DNA from: Moniliella sp. 'wahieum'
Lineage: Eukaryota; Basidiomycota; Moniliellomycetes; Moniliellales; Moniliellaceae
Reading direction: 5' to 3'
Assembly: GCA_003971905.1 (NCBI GenBank)
Contig: RSEE01000019.1
Span: 620,001 to 684,000, forward strand
DNA length: 64,000 bases
The first letter of the stretch is position 1, and each line of letters begins with the position of its first letter. The translations under genes and the position numbers were made by a program. This document shows, piece by piece, positions 12,072 to 23,076 of the stretch. The notes under the pieces are model-generated. The model made no database searches and was not told the origin of the DNA. It saw nothing but the letters and a program-made list of their open reading frames with translations.

Positions 12072-15000
12072 CTAGTGCGCCGCGGGCGCCGCCCACGTCC
12101 AGTCCGCCTCGGACGCCGGCAGCTCGGGCTTGCCCCCCGCCGCGCTGGGCCCAGCCCACGATTCGCATCCGCATCCGCATCCGCGCTCGCCTCGCCCGCC
12201 CGACGGCCGCTCGGGCATGACGTACTCTTGGTGCAGACTGTCGTTGCTCTCCCGCGCCGCGGGCTGCGTCGCGTCCAGACTCGGCGCAGCTGCCGCGGGG
12301 TGGGCAGGCGGCGCAGCGGCGGCAGCAGGCGCAGCAGGCGCAGCAGGCGCAGCAGGGCAGCAGGAGAAGCAGGAGCAGAGCGTCGCCGGTGCTGGATCAG
12401 CAACAGTCAAGTTGGCAAAGGAATCGCCAAAGGCATCGTCAAACGAATGGCCGCCGCCGGGATGCGGAAGGTAGGATCTTCATCCTTTGTGGGCGCCTCG
12501 GGCGGCGGGAGCGAGGCAAACAGATCGTCAAAGTGATGGCTGGGAGCCGGTGCGGCTGGCGCAGCGGGTGTAGCAGCAGCGCCGCCGGCGGCGAGGAGCC
12601 CCAAATGGATTCGTGCTCCTCTCGACACGGCCGGGTCAGGGCAGGCGGCGCGGCGGCCAGGTCCCGAGCTGGGTCCGCGGTCCAGACCCAGTCGCTGCCG
12701 TGGGCGTTGGTTCGCTTCCCGGCACGCTCCAAGTCGGAGCAGGGACGGAAGCCGATTCGGGCTCGGGCGTGGGCGCGGGTTCAGGCTCGGCGGTTCGGCT
12801 GGCACCGCCGGCGGGGCGTGGGCCACACGGAGCGATGTGAGTTCTTCCCGAATGGGAGCGGCAGTGGTTTGAGCCAGGGCCATACGATGATTGGCCGACT
12901 TGACCTCGGCTTTATCCTGGGCCAACTGGTCCAGCAACTCGGTCTTCTCCTTCTCCAGAGCGGCGAGCTTGGCTTGCTGCTGGTCCACTGGGCCTGGACC
13001 TGGCGCAAGCTATCGGCCTCAGCTTTGGCTTTGGCCTGCTCCTCCACGTCGGCCTGGCTCGTGGTAATGTCCGCCAGGACGGTCCGGATGCGTTCGCGCA
13101 TCTCTTCCATCGATTGCGTCTGGCTGGCCAAACTCGCCTCCAGCTCAGCACGCTGCGCCTTGACCTTGTCCAACTCGCGCTCGGCAGCTTGCAGGAACAC
13201 CGAGTCGGCCCCCGTCGGCGCCCCACGCTCCGCACCGGCGCCCAAGCCCGAATTCACATCCTTGCTCTCCGCCCGCTCCCTTGGAAGACGGTGTGTGCGA
13301 CACCGGACTCAGCGGGGACGGCACCGCCGCCGCGGGCGCCGCGCCCCACGGTGCGCCTCTCCGGGCGTGCCAAGCGACGAGCCAAACGGATCCTGCGCAG
13401 GCGACAAGGCGCCCGTAGCCTGGCGCGAAACGGCAGGGGAGCAGCGGATCCTGTGACCGAGGCCGGCGCCGCGGGCGAAGCCAACCCCGGTGCGCCAAAG
13501 GGCGCTTGTGGCGCGCCCACGCGGGGGGGGGATCGTCGTCATCCAAGAGAGAGAGCAGGTCCCTTGTTGGCTCGGGCACGGGGCAGGCGGGGAGGGGAAA
13601 AGGCACCCGCTTGCCCCGTTCCTCCGCGCAGCGAGGGCGGGATGAGCGAGGCGGGCAGCGCGGTGGGCACCTCCTTGCCCGCAAGACGGTTGTTGATCAA
13701 GTGCATCGCTACCGCAAACTCGTCGCGCGGAGGGAGCCCGTTTGGGTCACGTCCGATAGATCCCTAGACACAAGCAAAACAAGCAAAACCTAACCGTTAG
13801 TCCCCTATTAGGCAAGACGCGTGTGTGTGTGAGGGGGGGGGGGGCATACCAAACTCGGGCTAACGTTGCTTCGTCCAGCTTGGATTGCAAAAAGAACGGG
13901 ACGACCAACGAGCCCTCCAACTGACCCGTCTTGTCCGCATCCATCCCATCGAAAAATTGGTTCGCACTGGCGCGTTCGGCGGGCGAGATGTCCCAGCCAT
14001 GTCGGGCGCGGCGCCAAACTGGCTTCCGGTCGTCTGGGCTGGCAGCTGCCCAAAGCCAGTCGCCGAGCGCGGGGGAAGGAGCCCGTGTATTGCGTGGCAA
14101 GCGGCGCGGGGCCTGTCGACGGAGCGCGCATCGGCGCACCCGATACACTGCCTGTGTACTGAGCGTGCAGCGGGGCCGGGCCGACCGACCAGCACGCATC
14201 GCGCGCCCGACACGCTTCCCGTGTACTGCGCGTGCAGGGGAGGCGGACCGACCGAAGGCGCTCGCATCGGTGCGCCGATACGCTCCCCGTGTACTGCGGC
14301 GGGATGGTACTGGGGGGCACGGTACCCGTGTACTGTGCCGAGACCGAGGCCGGGGCATGTTGCCAGTGTACTGCGCGGGGATCCGAGCGCCCCGAGAACC
14401 CCGTGGGAGGGCGGGAAGGCAAAGTGGGACTGGCAGGCGTGAAGCTCCGGCTGGGCTGGGCCGGGGTGAACGTACGGCGGCAGAGCGCACCAGCCACTTG
14501 TTCATACAGCTCGGGCGGCAACCGGCTCGGCAACGAAGTCAGGGTCCCATTCAATGGTGGCTTGGATAAATGCATGGCAATCGTAAAGTCCACCAGATCC
14601 AGCACACCCTCGATCCCGCGTATCCGCCAACGCCCAGATCGAGCCCAGCTTGTCGACCGGGAGCTGAGACTTGAGAAAGATGGCCTTGGCCTTGTCTGCG
14701 TCCAGCACGCCCCCGACGGACCGGCGTTGGCAAAGATGCGGGCAAAGCGGGCTTTGTCCGCGGCAGACACGCTGTCCGCTTGCGGGACGGGGGGAGGGGA
14801 GGGATGGCCGCCGTGCGCGGAGGCACGGGCGGCGCCACAGACCGAGATCGGTCGGCCGAGGCAGGATAGGTCACGCCTTGAAACACGGGCGCCGGGGCAG
14901 GGCGGGTGACCAAGGGGGCGTGATGGCCTCGCCCTGCTGGGCATGGCCAATCAGACGCAGGGCAGTGGCAAACCCATCCGCGGTAAGGAAGCCCACATTC

Positions 15001-15237
15001 TCCTTATCGGACACGGCCCAGATCTGGCCCAGCACCGAGGGCGGCAGGCGCGACGGCGCAAAGAACTTGACCGCCTGGTCGCCGACCAGCACGCCGGTCT
15101 GTTCCGGGTCCGCCTGGGGCCAGAGGTGGTTGAAGGCGGCGCGCTCGGGCGGCGTCAGGGCTGGGGATGGACGGAGCGTCAGCAGCGGCGCGGGCGGCGG
15201 CGGGAGGAACGGGCAGGAGCGTACCAATCGTCATCAC
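12072..15237 (-). CDS. EDE1: EH-domain endocytic scaffold, Ede1/Eps15 type
   Basis: Early-arriving scaffold of clathrin-mediated endocytosis; EH domains bind NPF peptides of adaptors. Three EH domains are visible: EH1 about 15170-14930 ([34 protein letters not shown]), EH2 about 14780-14560 ([21 protein letters not shown]), EH3 about 13990-13690 ([15 protein letters not shown], then after a short intron DLSDVTQ). A Pro/Gln/Tyr-rich tandem repeat separates EH2 and EH3. A coiled coil follows at about 13210-12890 ([37 protein letters not shown]). The tail is Pro/Ala-rich and contains [14 protein letters not shown], ending at 12072. I see no clear C-terminal UBA domain, which yeast Ede1 has, but frame changes make this uncertain. 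Starts at 15237 and 15227 are both possible. Pan1 is less likely given three EH domains before the coiled coil. Confidence 0.87.
14093..14373 (-). repeat. Tandem QYTG-containing repeat inside EDE1
   Basis: On the coding strand CAGTACACGG (or one- to two-base variants) recurs six times, with plus-strand positions 14093, 14152, 14219, 14287, 14326 and 14364. The middle copies share a unit of about 66 nt encoding roughly 22 residues, with core [16 protein letters not shown] and then GPxPL. The outer copies are shorter, with spacing near 39 nt. Spacings that are not multiples of three coincide with frame changes, consistent with assembly indels. Confidence 0.75.
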
Positions 15238-15695
15238 GCCGCGGGGAGGTGGTGGACTGGTCGAACGGAGGCGTGCTCAGGCTGAGCGCTGAGTCTGAGC
15301 GCTGAGCCTGAGGAGCCTCAGCGCTCCGCTGGCAGCGCCGCTCAGATCGCGCGGCTCGGCCGCACAGTGACGTAATTGACGCGTTGCAATGTTGCACCGC
15401 GTGGCGGCCGCAGTCGGCGGCAGGCCAGCTGCCACGCTGCTTCTGCGTGCTGTGTACCAGCAAGTGTACCAGTACCCCCCCACCTATCGAGCGCACAGAA
15501 CAGAGCCACATCCGGCCCGTGTGTTCAGCCAGGTCTGCATTAAGGAACGGAAAGGGGACGGAGAGGAGGCGTGGGCACTGCTACGGCAGTCCGCACGAGC
15601 GGGGCTAGTGTACAAGGCAGGATGGGACAAAGCGTGCCCCCACAATTTCCAGTCGCAGCGCGGCGGCCGCCACGGTCGGACGCGTGGGCCAAAAG
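15238..15695. other. Intergenic: EDE1 promoter and NOP1 3' flank
   Basis: The stretch holds a TGACGTAA CRE-like site at about 15368-15375, a nearby TTGACGCG, and the inverted repeat at 15297-15326. No gene-like frame is visible. Confidence 0.5.
15297..15326. repeat. Inverted repeat GAGCGCTGAG/CTCAGCGCTC
   Basis: Two perfect 10-base arms are separated by 10 bases, with a further GAGCGCTGAG-like copy just upstream. Its core GCGCTGAGCCT recurs in a near-perfect palindrome at 61905-61923. It lies about 60-90 bases upstream of the EDE1 start. Confidence 0.6.
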
Positions 15696-16673
15696 CTAGG
15701 CGTGGCGCTGGTACTGCGCCACCAACATTGCATGATCACGCTCGTACGGCTCCAGCGTCAATTGCTCCCGCGGCCGGAACATTTCGCCCTGGAGCTTCTT
15801 GACCTCGGAGCGAACACTGCCTCGGCCGGCGCGGTCGAGTCGATGCAGGAGGCCTTGATCGAAATCACCACATGGCCCCCATCCTTGAGGAAGTAGTGCG
15901 CATTGAGAGCAACAATGCGAGCCTGGTCGGGCTGGGCCACGTCGGCAAAGATCACGTCGACCGTGTCGACGAGCATGCGGTATTTTTGTGGGTGCCGCGC
16001 ATCCTCGATAATCGGGATCACGTTGGTCCGTTCTTGGCCATGTGATCAGGTCACGCCCCCCGGTGCGAAACTCGACAGCGTACACGACGCCCGTCGGGCC
16101 CACCACATCGGCACGTGCGAGACCGACGTGCCGAGGCAGCACCCAGGTACAGCACCTTGGCACCAGGTTGGATATGGATGTGGTCCAACCCACCCAGGAT
16201 CCCGGCCGCCAGCTTCGAACGGAGGGTTCCACACACGGTACTCCACCTTGGCACCGGGCACACCGTCGTCCTGCACCACATCCACAGAAATGCGCTTTTC
16301 GCCATAGACCGAGTCACGGGCGCTAGGTTCTTGGTCACAAGCAGATGCTCTTTGCCCTCGGCAATAAACACACCCGCGTGACGGTGAGGCTTGACAATCA
16401 CCTTGCTGCCTCCACGAGCGCCGCCACGGGGGCACCACGGCCACGGGGGGACCGCGCCCTCCGCGAGTACCACCACGAGCACCACGCGCGCACCTGAATA
16501 ATACAAAAAGGCGGGTCAGTTCCCTGCCCACCCACCAGCAAGTCCAATGCCAATACGTACCACGACCACCGGGTGCACCACGGCCACCACCGCGGCCGCC
16601 ACGACCGGGGGGACCCCCGCGCCCGCCACGGAATCCCCCGCGCGCACACCACGTCCACGGTCACCGAAGCCAT
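15696..16673 (-). CDS. NOP1: Fibrillarin, box C/D snoRNP 2'-O-methyltransferase
   Basis: Nucleolar methyltransferase that modifies rRNA under box C/D guide RNAs. The N-terminus from ATG 16673 is a Gly/Arg-rich GAR domain ([17 protein letters not shown]) to about 16400. An intron of about 70 nt lies at about 16495-16562, with a GTACGT donor. The catalytic domain follows: [59 protein letters not shown] with the SAM site, [60 protein letters not shown], and the tail [20 protein letters not shown] ending at 15696. Length near 305 residues is normal. Frame changes occur in the GAR repeat and in G/C runs. It is transcribed head-to-head with TUB4. Confidence 0.95.
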
Positions 16674-16927
16674 TAGGAAAGAAACGCAAGTATGTCGAAC
16701 GAGCTGGTGGAGGCGTGGGTTCGTGCCAAGGTCGGAAGCGCCGGCGTGTCTGCTCCCCCAGTCCAGCCAGAAGAGCAGGCAAAGAAATTTTGGCGCGGGT
16801 ATTCCGCCCGGGGCGGCGCGGAATCAGGGCTGCAACATTGAAATGACACGCCGCGCCACTGGGCGCCGGTACACAACACGGCAGCTCAACAACGCGCTCC
16901 CCAGCTCAAGCAACCACCCCGCCCACC
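16674..16927. promoter_or_regulatory. Short divergent promoter, NOP1/TUB4
   Basis: Only 254 bases separate the two start codons, so regulatory DNA must be shared or interleaved. Visible elements are TGCAACATTGAAATGACACG near 16831 and a CT/A-rich stretch next to the TUB4 ATG. No TATA box is obvious. Confidence 0.5.
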
Positions 16928-18469
16928 ATGCCGCGCGAGCTCATCACGATCCAAGCCGGCCAGTGCGGCAACCAGATTGGCGCTGCGTTTTGGGAGCAGC
17001 TCTGTCGTGAGCACGGCATTACCCAGGACGGCACCTGGCTGAGTTCGCCACTGAAGGCGCGGCAGGCGACCGCAAGGACGTGTTTTTCTACCAGGCCGAC
17101 GACGAACATTATGTCCCCCGTGCCATCCTGGTAGACCTTGAACCGCGGGTGATCCAGAACGTGACCAGTGGCGCGTTCAGCAAGTTTTACAACCCGAGAA
17201 CATCTTCACCTCCGAGGACGGGCGGTGCGGGCAACAATGGGCCCAAGGGTACTACGCTGGTCAGAAAGTGGCCGATGAGCTGATCGAGATGATTGAGCGC
17301 GAGGCCGATGGCAGCGACAGTCTTGAGGTGTGTTCTTGCCTGCCTCCACAAATGCAGAGCTCGGTGCTAACCTTCATGTGTTGCTAGGGATTCACTCTGC
17401 TCCACAGTATCGCCGGCGGTACGGGTTCCGGCCTTGGGGTCCCATCTGCTTGAAGCGCTCAACGATGCCTACCCCAAGAAATTGATTCAAACGTACTCGG
17501 TGTTCCCCAACATGTCTGGTAATTCCGATGTTGTGGTTCAGCCCTACAATTCGGTCTTGACTATGAAACGCCTGGTGGACAATGCCGACTCGGTTGTCGT
17601 GCTGGACAATGGGTCGTTGGGTCGGATCGCCAGTGACCGCCTCCACTTGCACGAACCTAGTGTCAAGTACGTATTCCCCCCATCGCTTTTTGTCCCCGCA
17701 TCCTGCTGACTTGGAGCCCTGCAGCCAAATGAACCAGATGATCAGTACCGTGATGAGCGCTGCGACGTTGACGTTGCGATACCCAGGCTACATGAACAAC
17801 GAGCTGGTACGCCCCTTCCCCCCCTCCCTTCCTCCCTCGTGTTGGTGTGTTTAGTACAAGTGGGCTAACGGTATGGATCTTTTAGGTGGGAATGATGGCC
17901 TCGTTGATCCCCACGCCAAGGTGCCACTTTTTGATGACCGCGTACACGCCTTTCACTGCCGATACGGTGGACCGGGGTAAGGCGATGACCAAGACGACCG
18001 TGTTGGACGTGATGCGAAGGCTGCTGCAGCCCAAAAACCGGATGGTGAACATGCAAGGCGCAAGCAAGTCGGCCTGCTACATGTCCATCATGGATATTGT
18101 CCAGGCGACGTGGACCCGCGCGAGGTGCACAAGAGTCTGCTCCGCATTCGCGAGAAGCACTCGGCCTCTTCATCCCGTGGGGGCCCGCGTCGATTCAAGT
18201 TGCGCTGGCCAAGCGGAGTCCCTATGTGCCGTCGAGCCACCGTGAATGGGTTGATGCTGGCGAACCACACGGGGATTACGGGTATGTTTAAACGGATGGT
18301 GTCGCAGTTTGACATGCTCTACAAACGCAACGCCTTTATCGAGAACTACAAGAGAGAACCGGGCTTTTCCATCTCGGAGTTTGACGAGGCTCGGGAGACG
18401 GTGCTGGAGGTGATTCAAGAGTACCGGGCAGCGGAGAGCCCCGAGTACATCTCGGGCAAGGCGGTGTGA
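16928..18469 (+). CDS. TUB4: Gamma-tubulin
   Basis: Nucleates microtubules at the spindle pole body as part of the gamma-tubulin complex. It starts [18 protein letters not shown], diagnostic for the family. Also visible are [20 protein letters not shown], the GTP-binding loop [64 protein letters not shown] and the tail [20 protein letters not shown]. Three introns fit well: 17328-17387, 17667-17724 and 17807-17885. At least five single-base changes break the frame, nearly all in C or G runs: a missing C near 17037 (ACCTGG for ACCCTGG), a missing C near 17195, an extra G near 17434, a missing G near 18104, and others to 18245. Conservation is otherwise complete, so these look like sequence errors. 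Confidence 0.96.
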
Positions 18470-19241
18470 ACAAGCAGATGGGTTGTTCGACCATTGTTAG
18501 TATTGCGTGTATACCTCCTATATGATGTTGCTGTCGATAATCGCTCAGTATCTACCTTGGGAAATCAACTGCGGCGGGGATAAAACAGAACAGACCGGCC
18601 CAGTGGTGTGGATGAGAGCTGAGAGCAAGGACGATTAATCCCCAGATGGTCTGAGCTCATGCATGGGGAGGTAAGTTCTGGATGAGATCCAAGCGACCAG
18701 TCAAGCCGAGTCCTCCACTCGGACCGCCAAACGATGGAGGGACGCTTCCTTGATCAAAAGAAGGTAATTTCACTGCTGGCTGCTATACATATGTCCACAT
18801 TGATCGAGTCCCATAACGGGGGGTGGGTGCCAGTGCAAAAGGGTCACGCCTGTGGCTACTACCGTTTCTTTCAGGTAGGCAGGGCAGGGGTCTAGACACT
18901 CTGCCCCCTTCAAGTCCAAGTCCAGCGCCCGTACCCTCACTTTCACTCACTCCACCTCACCCTCACCCTCACCCTCACTCTCCCTGGGTAGCCGTGACGC
19001 GCGACGGGGCAGCGCACACGCGAGACGGCTGGACCCGGCGGAAAGAGGCCACCGTAGCAGCGCACACACGCACCAGCCAATTGCAACTTTCACATCCAGT
19101 CGATGCGCACCCGATTGCTCGCCGCGGAATTGGATCCAGATCGGGTTCCGCTCCCGAAGTGACGCGTTCGACGGCGGCTGGCCCGCCTCCTGCAGCGAAG
19201 CGCCTCGGCCACCCACCCATCACTACCACCCTCCCATCCTC
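18470..19241. other. Intergenic TUB4-RPN3
   Basis: Between two plus-strand genes. Holds the TUB4 3' flank and the RPN3 promoter. A CACCCTCACCCTCACCCTCA run at about 18956-18978 is the only visible repeat. No gene-like frame is seen. Confidence 0.5.
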
Positions 19242-21007
19242 ATGGCGTCCGACAAGAAGGAGGAGCCCACCGCGCCACCCACACCGCCCGAGACGCCCAA
19301 GGTGCCGCCGGAGAGCGAACTGCTCTTCCTGCTGCGCCAGAACCTTGCTCTGATCGAACGCAGCGTCACTCTCCTCGAACCCCGCTTCACCGCTCGTGTC
19401 CTACGCACCATCCCCTACACGCGCAAGCGCATCGATGTGTGGCCAAGCGTGCTTGCCACGGCGGTCTCGGAAGGCATTTCTAAGGGTATGTTTGTCTCTC
19501 CGAGAAATAGAAAGGGTCCAACTCACCACCCTGCTTTCTCTTCTCTGCAGAGTCCCCCCTCAGGGCGGAGCTCCTGAGTGTGCTTCCCGAGCCATACGTG
19601 CACAAGCCTGTGGAGCCTGTGGAGCCCGCGGAAAAGGATGCAATGGACGTTGATGACAAGCCTGCTAAGGGCGACAGCGCTGTGGAAAAGGGGCCAAAGA
19701 CGATTGAGGCTGAGAAGGAAAAGGAGAAGGAGAAGGAGAAGGCCAAGAAGAAGCCGCCAAGAAACAGCTCTTTGAGCAGCCCCACCAGCCTATCCTTGAG
19801 GCTGCTTCGGAACTGGAGACGTACCTCAGTCTCTTGGTTTCGATTTACCTCTTGGACTACCGCAAGTACGAACAGGCCCTTCAGTTGCTCCGTTCGTCGT
19901 ATGCGGCCCTTGTAGCCAAGAACCAACGTTCGCTGGACCTCCTCGGCGCCAAGATTATCTACTACATTGGCCGTTCAGTGGAACTGATCAAGCAACACCT
20001 CAACCTAGGCTCAGCCTTGGCGGGCGAGCGCGACTTTTTGTTGGACGCCCACCGCACTGCGTCGCTGCGCCATGACGCCGAGACACAGGCGACGATCATC
20101 AACTTGCTTCTGCGCTACTACTTGGTTGAATCCAACTTGTACGACCAGGCTGACAAACTCGTTTCGCGTGCGCCCTTCCCCCGGGCCCAAGTATCCAATG
20201 GACAAATTGCCCGGTTTGAGTACTACGTTGGCCGTATCCGTGCCGTGCAGCTCAACTATACCGAGGCGCACGAACACTTGCAAAGCGCCATTCGTCGTGC
20301 CCCTCAGCCAGCCGTGACGCCGCAGGTGCTACCCGGGACGGGCCCAGTGTACCAGAGCGCTGCGGGCTTCCTCCAATCGGCGTACAAGTTTTTCGTCGTT
20401 GTTGAACTCTTGATGGGCGACATTCCTGACCGCAGCATCTTCCGTATTGACGCACTCAAGAAGCCTCTGACCCCGTATCTGGAGATTGTCCAAGCAGTGC
20501 GGATCGGCGACCTGTCCGTGTTCCAAGCCGCCTTGTCGCGGTACGAATCCTTGTTCAAAGCGGACAAGACCTTGTCGCTGATTATTCGCCTGCGACACAA
20601 TGTCATCAAGACGGGCATTCGCATGATTTCCTTGGCGTACAGCCAGATCTCACTCAAGGACGTGACACGCAAACTGGCTCTTGAGAGCGAAGAGGATGCC
20701 GAGTACATCATCGCCAAGGCGATCCGGGATGGGGTGATTGAGGCCAAGGTCCACCATGAGGAAGGGTACATGGAATCGAGGGAAAAAGTCGACATCTACA
20801 CTACCTCGGAGCCCCAAGTGCAGTTCAACCAGCGAATTGCCTTTACGCTCCAGCTGCACAACGAATCACTCAAGGCAATGCGCTACCCTCTCAACCACCA
20901 CAAGGCGGAGCTGGCCAAGGCAGCGTCGGCGCGAGCGAGCGCGAGAGAGGTTGGCCAACGAAATTGCGGATGCGGACATGGACGATTCGGACGACGACTG
21001 GCTGTGA
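19242..21007 (+). CDS. RPN3: 26S proteasome regulatory subunit Rpn3 (PSMD3)
   Basis: Scaffold subunit of the proteasome lid. It begins MASDKKEEPTAPPTPPET. One intron of 55 nt is clear (19496-19550; GTATGT donor, TGCAG acceptor). A Lys/Glu-rich segment follows at about 19690-19760, as in many fungal orthologues. The conserved helical-repeat region runs from LLDYRKYEQALQLL through GAKIIYYIGRSVELI, DAETQATIINLLLRYYL and FEYYVGRIRAVQLNYTEAH. The C-terminal PCI domain includes LIIRLRHNVIKTGIRMISLA, YSQISLKDV and AIRDGVIEAKVHHEEGYMES. The C-terminus is acidic and ends DADMDDSDDDWL at 21007, after a frame change near 20940. Frames also change near 19765. Length near 570 residues is normal. Confidence 0.95.
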
Positions 21008-21349
21008 GGAGCACCGCCGCGGTGAAGCACATGCTTTGTTGTCCGACATGCCAGAGACGAACGCAATGCAGAAATCAGAACAGATGGCTGGACTATAGGT
21101 GGGATGGCTTCAAGGTGAGATGGAGATGCCTTGCCAACGAGACCCATCTGTAGGAGATAAGAACAGACTCGGCCGAGTGTTTCAATGTTTCACTCGTAGC
21201 TGCTGGGTGTGGCGCAATTTTTTACTGTGTGGGTCGCATCCTCATAACATCGAGAGGCTTAATCTGCTTGTAGGCCCGCCCCCCTGTTACTCACTACCTC
21301 CAGCCCCAGCTCCTTTGACCATCGTGGTTGTTCACCAGCGCCCGACGTC
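21008..21349. other. Intergenic RPN3-EMP24
   Basis: Promoter of the p24 gene and RPN3 3' flank. Nothing distinctive is visible. Confidence 0.5.
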
Positions 21350-22195
21350 ATGCGTTGTGGTCTATCGCTTCTCTTTTGGTCTGCTGCTTCTACTTTCCTT
21401 TTCCCATGGTTCTGTTCGCTCCTTATTCTGCCCAAGGTTGCAGCCGTCATGGTTCACTTTGACCCCCCGGGCATGGGCAGGCAATGCTTTTTCGAAGACC
21501 TGCACATTGGCGACCAAATGACGCTTACTTGGCAGTCGACGTCTCTGCAGCTGGACCAAACTGTCCTGGATGTGCTCCTCGCTGACCCGTCGGATGAAAT
21601 CCTTTACACTATCCACCACGCCGATACAGGTTCTTACTCCTTCGTTGCCATCTCGATGGACGATATACATACTGCTTCGACGATCCAGAACATGGCTTGC
21701 GCGTCTCGGGTAAGATGGTCAAGTACGTATGACCCGATTTGAGGCTCCACTTGATTGCACCCTCTTGGTTTCTGACGCGTCAGGTGTGCTGGCCATTACT
21801 AGCTTCCACGTTCACGGCATCATTTATGTGCCCAAGGACGAACTGATGGCGCCGCTGGAAAGGAGGTTCGCGACTTGTCTGAAGCCATCAAGGGCATCAA
21901 GGACGAACAAGAGTATCTTGTCATTCGCGACCGCATCCACCAACTCACAGCTGAATCGACCCGCACTCGCGTCGCTTGGTGGTTCCTGCTTGAAAGCGTC
22001 ATGCTACTGGGCGCATGCGCCGTCCAAATCTTCTTCATTCATCGGTGTGTATTCCCTCTACCTATGCTCCCGGGGGCTGATCAGGCGATCAAGCGAGGGT
22101 GGGCGGGGCGTCAATGGAACTAGGGTAGGATGCGGCATGTGCTAACCCCCTGATACACGGTTCACAGGCACTTTGAAGTCCGGCGGTACATTTGA
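21350..22195 (+). CDS. EMP24: p24-family cargo receptor, Emp24/TMED2 type
   Basis: Type I membrane protein of COPII/COPI vesicles between ER and Golgi. A hydrophobic signal segment (LLFWSAASTFLFPWFCSLLI) precedes the GOLD domain, which holds the two expected cysteines (RQCFFEDL and YTYCFDDPEHGLR). A coiled-coil stem (LSEAIKGIKDEQEYLVIRDR) leads to one membrane helix (WWFLLESVMLLGACAVQIFF) and the cytosolic tail HFEVRRYI, close to the FFEVRRVV tail of TMED2/Emp24. Introns lie at about 21724-21783 and 22045-22167; the last exon encodes only the tail. A frame change occurs near 21655. The start at 21350 is the only upstream ATG in frame with the signal segment. Confidence 0.85.
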
Positions 22196-23076
22196 CCCTG
22201 CTGAGAGCTCTCGTTTGGTTTCTTCGCGATACGTATACTATTTGTTCCGACTTTTGTTACGACTTTGGCGCCTCCCCCCTCCCCTCTCGACGATCGATAG
22301 AGATTGGTTTCACTCTTTTCGTCGCATCTTGGTGGTTAGCCCCACTGCCCCTCTCTTACAAACCCCACGATTCTTTTTGCAAGATGGAGACGTGTGGAAT
22401 GGGGGGGCAAGGGCGGCACGCCAGTGCTGATGTGGTGAATCTTGGCACCCTAATTGAAGATGTGGTCAATACCCCCCACGGCGCAACTGCGCCAACCACG
22501 TCAGTCCGCTCCTTTTCCCCCTGCTTGTTCCGATTGGGCTGATGAATAACGTCGAGGATATTGATGAAGGCACTTTGAACGCCATCAAATCGCCCATAGG
22601 CGTGAGGCCCGACAGGACAGCGCCGACCACCAGTCCGCTCAATCGCCTCAGTGATGCTGGCAATGGGCGAGGCGAGGAGCCGCTTTGATGCTTGTATATG
22701 TGCTCCGTGCTCCATTTTACTCGGCCATAACTAGCTCTCTTGTAACATAACCGATGGTCTTTATCCTTACCCTTATTGTGGCGCAGCCGCTGATTCCAAC
22801 CAGAAAGCAAAACGCATACAGTGCTGCTGCCTGCGACTTCAAGTTGACGCTCACATTTCAAAGCTGCAAGTGGCGCATGCTGTGCTCGGGTTGGGGGCGA
22901 GCGGTTCTTATTTCACGCGTCACGACTCCTGCCGGCCCCACTGAAACTGATAGCCGGCATCCGGCCTCCGCTTCTGTGCGGATTCCGGGGACCAGCGGGT
23001 GCCTGCTGCTGCTTCATGAGCTTCATGGCAGCGCCTGCTCGTCCTTGCACCCCACCACCGCTCCCCTCCCGCTGCC
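22196..23076. other. Intergenic EMP24-IPP1
   Basis: No gene-like frame. A CGCGTCAC element lies at about 22916-22923, roughly 150 bases before the IPP1 start. Confidence 0.5.

Noticed and set aside
16928-18469. Programmed ribosomal frameshifting as the cause of the frame breaks
   Set aside because: The breaks are many, go in both directions, occur in unrelated genes and lack slippery sites with a shared form.
22192-22542. Frame containing VVNLGTLI, also found in the Kre6 membrane segment at about 63190
   Set aside because: Only eight residues match, the rest does not resemble Kre6, and the DNA similarity does not extend.
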